35,432 nucleotides of DNA from a virus, in IMG/VR virus record IMGVR_UViG_3300030333_007796, positions 1 to 35,432 of that record; one strand, given 5' to 3'. Numbering within the stretch: position 1 is the first letter of the stretch; each line of letters starts with the position of its first letter. The notes beneath the pieces are model-generated. The model made no database searches. It saw only the letters and a program-made list of their open reading frames with translations, and was not told where the DNA came from. Shown here piece after piece: positions 1 through 6,574 of the stretch. Position numbers and translations under genes: made by a program.

Positions 1-132
1 GGACTATTGAGAACACAAGCTGCGAGAAGTGGGAGTGTATTCTTCGGGGAGCTGGATCGTTTGCTAGATGTAACGGATGCTGCATTGAATGCTGATAGAA
101 GATCGAGAGGGCAAGCAACAACAAATCAATAA
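1..132 (+). CDS. C-terminal end of an unknown phage gene (5' end outside window)
   Basis: Reading frame 1 is open from the first base to a TAA at 130-132 and gives 43 residues. The peptide begins GLLRTQAARSG and ends RGQATTNQ. It is rich in Arg, Ala and Asp and has no motif I recognise. The next gene starts one base after this stop, so the two are probably co-transcribed. Because gp53-like and hub-like genes follow, this is likely another tail or baseplate protein, but that is inferred from position only. Confidence 0.6.
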   Translation, partial: GLLRTQAARSGSVFFGELDRLLDVTDAALNADRRSRGQATTNQ

Positions 133-133
133 A

Positions 134-541
134 ATGAGTTTAACAGGAACAACAGGAAAATACCAAAACGATATCGAAGCACTTGATAGGCTTCCTTTAA
201 CTCGTTACGAGAGAATATTTCGTATATACACAGAAGGAAAGAGTAATAAGCAGTTTTACTTTTATAATATTCTTAATAAGATAGAGTTTCCTGATAACAT
301 AGATCCTCAATTACTTGAAACTTATATAGTTAAATCTCGTGAACCTTTAACTACCACGTCGCATAATATATACGATGATATTGATAGTTGGTGGATTATA
401 TATTTACTAAACAAGCCTCTTCTTAATAACTTATTTTACGCTGAAGGAGGCATGCAGCTAAAATATATTAAGAAAAATGAAAGGGGGTTAATCTATCAAC
501 AGATTACCGAGACAACTGCCTTTAGTAACAGACACTTCTAA
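134..541 (+). CDS. 53: Baseplate wedge subunit, gp53-like
   Basis: This 135-residue protein resembles the T4 gp53 family, which forms part of the baseplate wedge and helps join wedges around the hub. The family-like core is at residues 71-94: a PLT motif, then IYDDIDSWWIIYLLNK, the Tyr/Trp-rich segment typical of gp53-type proteins. It is shorter than T4 gp53 (196 residues). I chose ATG 134 over an in-frame ATG at 89 because the earlier start would lie inside the upstream gene, which ends at 132. The stop overlaps the next ATG by one base (TAATG), so translation is probably coupled to the hub-like gene. No Shine-Dalgarno sequence is visible. The assignment is by pattern and position; no alignment was run. 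Confidence 0.65.
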   Translation: MSLTGTTGKYQNDIEALDRLPLTRYERIFRIYTEGKSNKQFYFYNILNKIEFPDNIDPQLLETYIVKSREPLTTTSHNIYDDIDSWWIIYLLNKPLLNNLFYAEGGMQLKYIKKNERGLIYQQITETTAFSNRHF

Positions 542-1929
542 TGAAGCCAGGTAAAGACATCTATCCAATTAACGGTAGTGAGTTTTTCTGTAAGTTTAAT
601 CTCACTGGACCGGGTACTGGGAGTGGTCCGGCTGAAATCAACTTTACAAAATCTGCAGTTGTTACATTTGAGCTAGAAGAAAACTTTTTTGAGCCGTTTG
701 CTAGTGCAAGCGTGACTGTTAACAACCCATTTGATTTTATTGAAAACACGGTATTCACTAGAGGCGACGGTAGAGATAAATTTAAAATTACCCTCTTTAA
801 TAACTTAGATACGAGACCGAAAGATGAAATAAAATTAGAATATGACTTTGTTATAGCTAATGAAAGCAACAGTGTCTCAAAAACAGACCGATCAAATAAT
901 TTTAAGACATATACATTAATAGAAGAAAATTATTTTAAGTTAAATGAAAAAATTCCTTATGGAAAGAGGTATGGTGGTGGTGGTCGAGGAGGCCCTGCTG
1001 TCGCTATTGGTGATATAATTCAAGAAATTTTAGAAGAGGTTATTGGGCCAGGTTGCATTGATGAAGAAAACTGGGAGCCAGGTGATATGGTTATAGATAA
1101 TTTTCCAGAGTATATTATACCACCTATATCATTTAGATATTCTGATTTAATAAAATATTTACTTAGAATATATTACTTTATTGATGGTGATCTATCATGT
1201 CAGGGCTTTCTTACATTTGATAGAGTAAAGAAAAAATATCAATTACGCCCTATTAGTAAAATATTTGGTGAAAACTCTAAATTAACGCAGGAGACTTTTG
1301 GTGTAGGTGACTTAACTAATATGCAAAATATTGGTGATTCACCAGATAACCCAATTGACCAAAAGATTCCCACTAATGAATACACTAACGCGTTAAAGAG
1401 TACAAACTTTACTACACCTATGGTAACATACAGTAATGAATTTTTTACTAATTACTCTATCGCTACAACTGATAAAGCGTTAGGGATAGAGGTTAAAAAA
1501 CTAATGACAATTAAAGACGTAAAAGAAGCATGGACAAAATCATTTGTTGATGTTTTTAAATATGTCGGTGGTAAGCCAGAGCCTTTCTTACCTTTAAACC
1601 AGTCAAAAAGCGAGATATTTAAACCCTTTATTCTACCATACAAGAAAGAGCATGTTAAGCATATTGCTAAAGCTCAAATGGTATCTAACTTAACATTTTT
1701 TAATCTTCAACTAGCTATCGATAATATTGGTGATACGGCGAGAAAGCCTGGTAAGTTTATAGATGTATTTAAAAGAAATAAAGAAGAAGAGATTGTAGAT
1801 AAAAAGTTATTAGGTAGATGGTTTGTTACTAAAGTGAGACATCTATTCAATAAGGATAAGTACTATAACGTAATGTCATGTATTAAGACATGTACAGGAC
1901 CTGGAATGAAAGTTAAAGATGTAAGTTAA
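541..1929 (+). CDS. Baseplate hub protein, gp27-like
   Basis: This 462-residue protein probably forms the baseplate hub, the ring at the tail-tube tip that holds the spike (T4 gp27 has 391 residues). It starts with a beta-rich segment containing FELEENFFEPFASASVTVNN. A central region (about residues 180-220) is rich in Ile, Tyr and Pro. The C-terminal section reads LLGRWFVTKVRHLFNKDKYY, the 'G-x-(W/Y)-hydrophobic-x2-V-x-H' pattern common near the end of hub proteins of contractile tails. Its start overlaps the stop of the gp53-like gene, and the next gene begins immediately after its TAA. The hub call rests on this C-terminal pattern, size and neighbours. It could be another baseplate protein with a related fold. 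Confidence 0.5.
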   Translation: MKPGKDIYPINGSEFFCKFNLTGPGTGSGPAEINFTKSAVVTFELEENFFEPFASASVTVNNPFDFIENTVFTRGDGRDKFKITLFNNLDTRPKDEIKLEYDFVIANESNSVSKTDRSNNFKTYTLIEENYFKLNEKIPYGKRYGGGGRGGPAVAIGDIIQEILEEVIGPGCIDEENWEPGDMVIDNFPEYIIPPISFRYSDLIKYLLRIYYFIDGDLSCQGFLTFDRVKKKYQLRPISKIFGENSKLTQETFGVGDLTNMQNIGDSPDNPIDQKIPTNEYTNALKSTNFTTPMVTYSNEFFTNYSIATTDKALGIEVKKLMTIKDVKEAWTKSFVDVFKYVGGKPEPFLPLNQSKSEIFKPFILPYKKEHVKHIAKAQMVSNLTFFNLQLAIDNIGDTARKPGKFIDVFKRNKEEEIVDKKLLGRWFVTKVRHLFNKDKYYNVMSCIKTCTGPGMKVKDVS

Positions 1930-3255
1930 ATGGCAATATGTAATAAAAGTGTAGAAACGTTAAGAGCTTTAGAATTAACTAAAGATCAGTTTGTATCTGT
2001 TATAGAGACAGATTGTAAGGATCAAAGTAAAGGTCCTATATTAGGTTATACATTTACAAATAAGGATAAAGAGCTTTGTGAGTCGTTTAAAAAAGTATAT
2101 CAGCTAGGATTTAATCAACTACGGGTTTTTGTTGACGACCTTATAAAAGGTAATCCGGAAATAGATGAACAAGCTGCTCTATATTATATGAGACAACTTT
2201 ACAATGGTCCATTTACTAACCAAGTAGCTATATACGCGCAAAATCCTTACAGGGGTAGGGGAAGAGTACAGAACTGCTTTTTTCCGTCGCCTGATATATT
2301 AGGGTGTCTTGCAAATACAGCTCAGCAAAATGCTGGTACGGCGATTTATTATGGCGAATCAAACGATATATCATTAAATCTAGTTAAAAAAACCCCAGCA
2401 TTTATTCGCAGAAATCTTAGTAACTGTCAAAGAACTTGCGCGCAAGTTATTCAATACAATACTGAGAGTGCTGTTTATAGTGATAATACGCTTCCGTATA
2501 TCGATAAACGCTCTACCGAACGTGTTAACACAGAATATCTAGGTAGATATACGGCATCAACAATTGCTGTAGGTAACCTTATGTTAAAGGATATTAATTT
2601 TAGTAATATCTTACGCAGTATTGCTAACACTATTATTGGAATAATTGAAGACTACCTAGGGTTAGATGCATTTAGATTATTCGAATATAAGAGAAATATA
2701 AACTTTTTTGACCCTGAGCAAAATATATCAAAAACAGAAAACGGTCAAGTATGTAAGTCGTTTTTAATTTTAAAGAAGGCTTTTGATGAGCAAGGAAATG
2801 AATATATTGATGAAGAGTGTGTTGAAGTATGTTGCAGCTGTTGCTGTGGACCATCGGTACCGAACTTTGGACTTACACTCTCAACCAGTAGTGGTTCTTT
2901 TGATTTATATACTGTAGCTGGTCAAGGTGCTGCTAGAAGTGGTGGTGGTAGACCTCGTGAAAATCCAAATATAGGCGGAACACAATTTACCCCTGAGCAA
3001 ACAGCTATCAATAGACTTGGTACTTTCCCTGGTGTGTTAAATGTTACAACCTTTACAAGCCCTCAAAGTGCTTCAAATAAGACACTTGAATTAACTAACG
3101 GCGCTTTGTCTGGTTCACATTCTCACCCAACGAGTACAGGCGAGACGGTATGGATGCCATTCGATACAATGAAAGAGTTTCAAGACTATCTAGCACAAGC
3201 TAAAGAAAAAGATATTTGTGTAAGTGAAGAAGATTGCGATGATCTTAAGTTCTAA
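1930..3255 (+). CDS. Cys-rich virion protein of unknown function, hub/spike neighbour
   Basis: This 441-residue protein is not one I recognise. A dense cysteine cluster spans residues 297-306 (C297, C301, C302, C304, C305, C306) and is followed by GP. A G-S-H-S-H-P motif lies at 395-400; HxH motifs bind metal in some phage spike tips and adhesins, but nothing else here supports that role. The C-terminus is CVSEEDCDDLKF, which matches in spacing the end of the large Thr/Pro-rich protein encoded at 27201-30335. It starts directly after the hub-like gene's TAA with no spacer. Its stop overlaps the stop of the opposing reverse gene by four bases. Position suggests a tail-tip or hub-associated structural protein. 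Confidence 0.6.
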   Translation: MAICNKSVETLRALELTKDQFVSVIETDCKDQSKGPILGYTFTNKDKELCESFKKVYQLGFNQLRVFVDDLIKGNPEIDEQAALYYMRQLYNGPFTNQVAIYAQNPYRGRGRVQNCFFPSPDILGCLANTAQQNAGTAIYYGESNDISLNLVKKTPAFIRRNLSNCQRTCAQVIQYNTESAVYSDNTLPYIDKRSTERVNTEYLGRYTASTIAVGNLMLKDINFSNILRSIANTIIGIIEDYLGLDAFRLFEYKRNINFFDPEQNISKTENGQVCKSFLILKKAFDEQGNEYIDEECVEVCCSCCCGPSVPNFGLTLSTSSGSFDLYTVAGQGAARSGGGRPRENPNIGGTQFTPEQTAINRLGTFPGVLNVTTFTSPQSASNKTLELTNGALSGSHSHPTSTGETVWMPFDTMKEFQDYLAQAKEKDICVSEEDCDDLKF

Positions 3256-3695
3256 ACGTCAATAACATCATCATCCTTTTCTACTAAAGCCTTCATTATA
3301 TCGTCTCTAGATAATAGCATTTTAGTTTGATTATCAGCAATGTTTAGTCTTTCCTTCGATTCAACATCCATACGCTTTACTTCTTTTTGCGTTTCATTTC
3401 TCTCATTTGAGCTATGAAGCTTTTGCAGCGTATCTATTGAACCAGCTGTTGCCTTTATTACTTCAGCTAAGGCTGCAACATCTCTATTTTCAGGAGCCGA
3501 TGAGATATAATCATTGACATTATCAACAATTTCAAGTGATTTGGTAACTAATTTACCTGAAGACTTCATAATAAACTCTTCAAGATTATCTTTATCGATA
3601 GCTACATCTTGCTTCTTTTCACGTACAGTTTTATTATTACCTTTTATTTGGGCGATAATATCGTTAACTGCTTCATCTAGCTCTTCTTCAGCCAT
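3252..3695 (-). CDS. Small helical protein, tentative terminase small subunit (gp16-like)
   Basis: This 147-residue, highly charged, mostly helical protein lies on the reverse strand between two forward operons. The central segment, about residues 45-95, contains NRDVAALAEVIKATAGSIDTLQKL. This resembles the helical core of T4-type small terminase subunits, where a stretch like 'R-A-L-E-V-hydrophobic-A-G-hydrophobic-K-T' is followed by a leucine-rich helix and a Lys/Glu-rich tail. Small terminases form rings that help the packaging motor select phage DNA. T4 gp16 is 164 residues, so the size fits. A late-promoter box (ATTAAATA) ends seven bases before its ATG, consistent with a packaging gene. 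The large terminase is not in the window, so the call stays tentative. Confidence 0.4.
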   Translation of the reverse strand: MAEEELDEAVNDIIAQIKGNNKTVREKKQDVAIDKDNLEEFIMKSSGKLVTKSLEIVDNVNDYISSAPENRDVAALAEVIKATAGSIDTLQKLHSSNERNETQKEVKRMDVESKERLNIADNQTKMLLSRDDIMKALVEKDDDVIDV

Positions 3696-3702
3696 ACACG
3701 TA

Positions 3703-3710
3703 TATTTAAT
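3703..3710 (-). promoter_or_regulatory. Late promoter box ATTAAATA
   Basis: ATTAAATA on the reverse strand differs from the T4 late consensus TATAAATA at the first three positions at most. It ends seven bases before the ATG of the reverse gene at 3252-3695. No other promoter-like sequence is needed to explain that gene. Confidence 0.5.
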
Positions 3711-3716
3711 CTATAC

Positions 3717-3747
3717 TTGAATTTTTTACAATATATCTTATTATAAG
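3717..3747 (+). promoter_or_regulatory. Possible sigma70-like promoter for dUTPase/clamp-loader operon
   Basis: TTGAAT at 3717-3722 and TTATAA at 3741-3746 are separated by 18 bases and lie just upstream of the dUTPase ATG at 3751. There is no late box here, which fits early or middle expression of replication genes. The region is very AT-rich, so a chance match is quite possible. Confidence 0.25.
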
Positions 3748-3750
3748 TAT

Positions 3751-4173
3751 ATGATATTGAAATTTAAGAAGATTACTGAGAATGCAGTTCTCCCTTCTAA
3801 AAACCATAAGGACGACACAGGACTAGATGTTACGTGTGTGGAGGATAAAACTATTCCTGCAAAAGGATCTGCGGTTATTGATGTGGGGTTAAAGTTTGCT
3901 TATATTCAACCAGGCTATTGGGTTAGAATTGAAGGCAGATCTGGCTTAGGCTTTAAGCATGGTATTTTACCTCATCCAGGTATTATTGACTGCGGGTATA
4001 GAGGTAGTGCTGGAATTAAGCTGTATAACTTAACAGATAAAGATTATGAAATTAAAGCTGGTGATAGAATTGCTCAGTTTGTAGTTTATAATAATCATGA
4101 TGTTGAAGTTAGTGAAGGTGAAATTGAAGAGTCTCTTCGCGGTGAAAAAGGCTTTGGTTCATCAGGTAAATAA
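3751..4173 (+). CDS. dut: dUTP diphosphatase (trimeric dUTPase)
   Basis: This 140-residue enzyme hydrolyses dUTP to dUMP and pyrophosphate, keeping uracil out of phage DNA and feeding dTMP synthesis. All five motifs of the trimeric dUTPase family are present in order: DDTGLD (21-26), GRSGL (62-66), GIIDCGYRG (77-85), GDRIAQ (104-109) and RGEKGFGSSG (130-139). The last is the flexible, Gly-rich P-loop-like arm. The length is typical, and the catalytic Asp in motif 3 (D80) and the Tyr gating uracil (Y83) are present. It is followed two bases later by the gp44-like clamp loader, so the two form a small replication operon on the forward strand inside a structural region. Confidence 0.96.
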   Translation: MILKFKKITENAVLPSKNHKDDTGLDVTCVEDKTIPAKGSAVIDVGLKFAYIQPGYWVRIEGRSGLGFKHGILPHPGIIDCGYRGSAGIKLYNLTDKDYEIKAGDRIAQFVVYNNHDVEVSEGEIEESLRGEKGFGSSGK

Positions 4174-4175
4174 TT

Positions 4176-5102
4176 ATGATTGATTTTGATAAAATTTGGG
4201 TTGAAAAATATCGACCGCAAACGCTGAGTGATGTTATTTTAGATAAAGAGACATTACGCGTTGTCGAAGAATATACGAATGAAATACCTAATCTTCTTTT
4301 TGTTGGTAATCCTGGTACTGGTAAAACCACCCTTGCTAGAGTTATTGTTAACGATATTCTCGGATGTAATTATCTTTATATTAATGCTTCTGATGAGTCT
4401 GGTATTGATACTATACGACATAATATCACTAATTTTGCACAAACTAAGTCTTTTGATGGTGGGGTTAAGGTCGTTATTCTAGATGAGGCTGATGGTCTCA
4501 CTTCACAAGCACAAGCTGCTTTGCGTAATACTATGGAGACGTATGCTAAGTACTGTCGGTTTATTCTTACTGCAAATTACAAGCATAAAATTATTCCAGC
4601 CTTGCAATCAAGATGTCAATCACTAACTATCAAACCTGTTGTTGAGTTAGCAGTAAAGAGATGTTACAATATTCTTAAAGATGAAAATGTTAAAGTACCG
4701 GAAGAACAAAAGAAGAAGTTCGTCCAACTCGTCAAGCGTCACTTCCCCGATCTACGGAAGACGATCAATGAGCTACAAAAGAACGTTATTGATTCAGAGC
4801 TGTGCATTACTAGCGTTGTTAGTGATAACGAGTTGCTCGAAGCCGTTTACAAAAAAATAGCTTCTAAGCAATGTTTAGAAGCAAGAAGATATCTAATTGA
4901 AAATGAAGATAGGTTTCAAGGTGATTACGATACCTTGCTAAGTAATTACTTAAATTTTGTTTACTCTGCAAATGTTGACGATATGAAAAAGAAAGAGATG
5001 ATTGCTATAATTGCAGATCATCTCTATAAAAGCGCGTTTGTCGTGGATAAAGAAATTAACGCCTTCGCGTGTTTAGTAAATCTTGAAAAGGTTGTAACCT
5101 AG
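4176..5102 (+). CDS. 44: Sliding clamp loader large subunit, gp44-like AAA+ ATPase
   Basis: This 308-residue AAA+ protein (T4 gp44 has 319) should form the ATPase ring that opens and loads the gp45 sliding clamp onto DNA. In T4, the loaded clamp serves both the polymerase and late transcription. Visible motifs are Walker A GNPGTGKT (44-51), Walker B LDEAD (102-106), sensor 1 TAN (132-134), the clamp-loader signature SRC (145-147) and a sensor-2-type arginine in DLRKTIN (192-198). The N-terminal WVEKYRP (8-14) is also typical of the family. It starts two bases after the dUTPase stop. Its TAG shares the palindrome CTAG with the stop of the opposing gene, and a hairpin terminator overlaps this point. 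The partner gp62 and clamp gp45 are not in the window. Confidence 0.95.
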   Translation: MIDFDKIWVEKYRPQTLSDVILDKETLRVVEEYTNEIPNLLFVGNPGTGKTTLARVIVNDILGCNYLYINASDESGIDTIRHNITNFAQTKSFDGGVKVVILDEADGLTSQAQAALRNTMETYAKYCRFILTANYKHKIIPALQSRCQSLTIKPVVELAVKRCYNILKDENVKVPEEQKKKFVQLVKRHFPDLRKTINELQKNVIDSELCITSVVSDNELLEAVYKKIASKQCLEARRYLIENEDRFQGDYDTLLSNYLNFVYSANVDDMKKKEMIAIIADHLYKSAFVVDKEINAFACLVNLEKVVT

Positions 5103-5122
5103 TACATACTAGGACCTTTTTT
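5086..5122. terminator. Probable bidirectional terminator at convergent stops
   Basis: An inner stem CCTAGT (5098-5103) and ACTAGG (5108-5113) has loop ACAT. An outer pairing joins AAAAGGT (5086-5092) with ACCTTTT (5114-5120), and the T run continues to 5122. The reverse complement also ends its stem with a short T run, so it may act on both strands. It covers the shared stop region of the gp44 gene and the opposing reverse gene. Confidence 0.6.
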
Positions 5123-5707
5123 AAGATCTGATAAATACTTATCTGTATACGAAGTTACAGCTGGAGACGGAGTAACAGGATCGCAAGGAATTTCAGTGTT
5201 TTGCTTTGGTAAGGACCTCTCGGTGGGCGTAAGACCATGTGGTTCTGTACCTCCTCTATCTGATCTATTTGAAAGATGCTCTTCATCTTCAACAAACTCT
5301 TCCGGCTTAATTGTAACCTTATCCTTTCTTCTCATGGCATCCGGTATAGGGAGAAGATTTGGAGCATACTGAACAGAATGTCCTAATAGACCAGGTACTG
5401 TAACGTAATGTGAATATCTACCTCCTCCTTCATCAAGAGCAAGATCTAAATTTACATCAAGAGAAGACTGATCTGAACTAGCGGGGTAACGCGTTGGAGC
5501 TGTGTCCTTTATTCCAACAACTCTAATATGTAGCCCAGAATCGCTCATCTTGGTAAGCATATCTTTAACACTCTTTGGTAATGCTTTATAACAATCAGTC
5601 GATTGATAGTCATCATTTAACTTAAAAACATCACCTACAAGGAAGCCTCCACGCTCGTATCTTCTCATATAAGATTCATGCAAATTAACAAACTTTTTAC
5701 CTGCCAT
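5099..5707 (-). CDS. Late phage protein of unknown function
   Basis: This 202-residue protein begins MAGKKFVNLHESYMRRYERGG. I do not recognise it. The N-terminal half appears folded, with mixed charged and hydrophobic segments up to about residue 130. The C-terminal 70 residues are Pro/Glu/Ser-rich and probably flexible, ending GPSMY. I set the start at ATG 5707 rather than an in-frame ATG at 5731 because a late promoter box CATAAATA lies between them, ending five bases before ATG 5707. The longer start would place the promoter inside the gene. The late box suggests a virion or assembly role. The stop overlaps that of the gp44 gene by four bases. Confidence 0.7.
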   Translation of the reverse strand: MAGKKFVNLHESYMRRYERGGFLVGDVFKLNDDYQSTDCYKALPKSVKDMLTKMSDSGLHIRVVGIKDTAPTRYPASSDQSSLDVNLDLALDEGGGRYSHYVTVPGLLGHSVQYAPNLLPIPDAMRRKDKVTIKPEEFVEDEEHLSNRSDRGGTEPHGLTPTERSLPKQNTEIPCDPVTPSPAVTSYTDKYLSDLKKGPSMY

Positions 5708-5712
5708 AATAT

Positions 5713-5720
5713 TATTTATG
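5713..5720 (-). promoter_or_regulatory. Late promoter box CATAAATA
   Basis: CATAAATA on the reverse strand matches the T4 late consensus TATAAATA at seven of eight positions. It ends five bases before the ATG at 5707 and decides that start over an upstream in-frame ATG. Confidence 0.75.
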
Positions 5721-5754
5721 CAGACCTGCAAATAATCACACGGTATCGGGTAAC

Positions 5755-6021
5755 TTAATCTCTAAGAAATTCTGCTAAAGTATGAAACGCTGTAAACACT
5801 TCAGTGTCATCTTCTATAGCAAGACCTAGATCTTCTTCAATTTCGAAAGAGTGTGTTGTGTACACGGACTTTTTATGAACAAATCGTCCGTCTTTGATGT
5901 ATACTCGACCTTCATTTGGTTTAGGAAAATTCATTCTCGAATACACCTCTTCTTTAAGAGCTGATACTAACTCTTGAGGGGTTATTTCTACATCAATATC
6001 AGTTTTACCTTTAACACGCAT
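5755..6021 (-). CDS. Small phage protein of unknown function
   Basis: This 88-residue protein begins MRVKGKTDIDVEITPQELV and ends HTLAEFLRD. I do not recognise it. It looks compact and folded, with an N-terminal strand, a helix with the sequence ELVSALKEEVY, a beta-rich middle (GRVYIKDGRFV) and a final helix. No signal peptide, membrane segment or cysteines are present. There is no late promoter box upstream. Instead there is TATAAT eleven bases before the ATG, inside a 14-base element also found upstream of the reverse gene at 31980-32213. That fits expression from a sigma70-like early or middle promoter. About 47 bases separate it from the start of the next reverse gene. Confidence 0.65.
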   Translation of the reverse strand: MRVKGKTDIDVEITPQELVSALKEEVYSRMNFPKPNEGRVYIKDGRFVHKKSVYTTHSFEIEEDLGLAIEDDTEVFTAFHTLAEFLRD

Positions 6022-6029
6022 ACTATGAG

Positions 6030-6043
6030 TATATTATAGTTCC
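6030..6043 (-). promoter_or_regulatory. Possible early/middle promoter element GGAACTATAATATA
   Basis: The reverse strand reads GGAACTATAATATA, which includes a perfect TATAAT -10 hexamer (6033-6038). The same 14 bases occur at 32224-32237, also on the reverse strand and just upstream of a small gene. No convincing -35 hexamer is seen at 17 bases. Confidence 0.4.
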
Positions 6044-6067
6044 TTAAATTCGATTTACCACTCTGGT

Positions 6068-6075
6068 ATTAAATA
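6068..6075 (+). promoter_or_regulatory. Late promoter box ATTAAATA
   Basis: ATTAAATA ends six bases before the ATG of the gp25-like gene at 6082. It heads the long forward structural operon. Confidence 0.55.
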
Positions 6076-6081
6076 TTATAA

Positions 6082-6570
6082 ATGGCTCTTATAAAATTAA
6101 CAGATTTATCAGTTGATAAAAGTGAAGATGCTGCCTTAAAAGACGGCTACTTGTATAAGGATCTTTTTCTTGATTTAGTTCCGGAAGTATACTACAACAA
6201 ACAACTAAAAAAAGATGTTATTTTAAAAGATGTACAAGGGTCGTATGATTTACAAGCTATTAAAAATAGTATTATTAATGCTTTTTTGACTTCACCTGGA
6301 CAAAAAATATTAAACCCGGAATTTGGTATAGATTTAAGAAGATATCTTTTTGAACCGGTTAACAGCTCAACTGCATATATGATAAAATATGACATCGATA
6401 CAAAATTACCGGATATGGAGCCAAGAATAGAACTGATAAACGTAAATGTAGATGCTATTACAGACGAGCAGGAATATTACATAGCTATGCAAATAAATAT
6501 ACCATCGCTCAATGCGTACGGGATAACACTTAAGTCATTATTAAATAGTAACGGATACTACGTATTATAA
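6082..6570 (+). CDS. 25: Baseplate wedge subunit gp25-like
   Basis: This 162-residue protein belongs to the gpW/gp25 family, a conserved component of contractile-tail baseplates that organises the wedge and the start of the sheath. The family core runs from about residue 52 to 150. It contains IKNSIINAFLTSPGQKILNP followed by FGIDLRRYLFEPV, the 'helix, G-x-R/K-hydrophobic-NP-x-FG-hydrophobic-x-L' pattern typical of gp25. The protein is slightly longer than T4 gp25 (132 residues), with a charged N-terminal extension. A late promoter box ends six bases before the ATG. The gp6-like gene follows four bases after its stop. This 25-6 pairing is common in contractile tail clusters. Confidence 0.9.
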   Translation: MALIKLTDLSVDKSEDAALKDGYLYKDLFLDLVPEVYYNKQLKKDVILKDVQGSYDLQAIKNSIINAFLTSPGQKILNPEFGIDLRRYLFEPVNSSTAYMIKYDIDTKLPDMEPRIELINVNVDAITDEQEYYIAMQINIPSLNAYGITLKSLLNSNGYYVL

Positions 6571-6574
6571 AACC

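Noticed and set aside
89-133. Upstream ATG extension of the gp53-like gene
   Set aside because: It overlaps the end of the preceding gene, which stops at 132. ATG 134 follows that stop directly and starts a normal-looking N-terminus.
5708-5731. Longer N-terminus for the reverse gene at 5099-5707
   Set aside because: The extra codons contain a late promoter box, so ATG 5707 is the better start.
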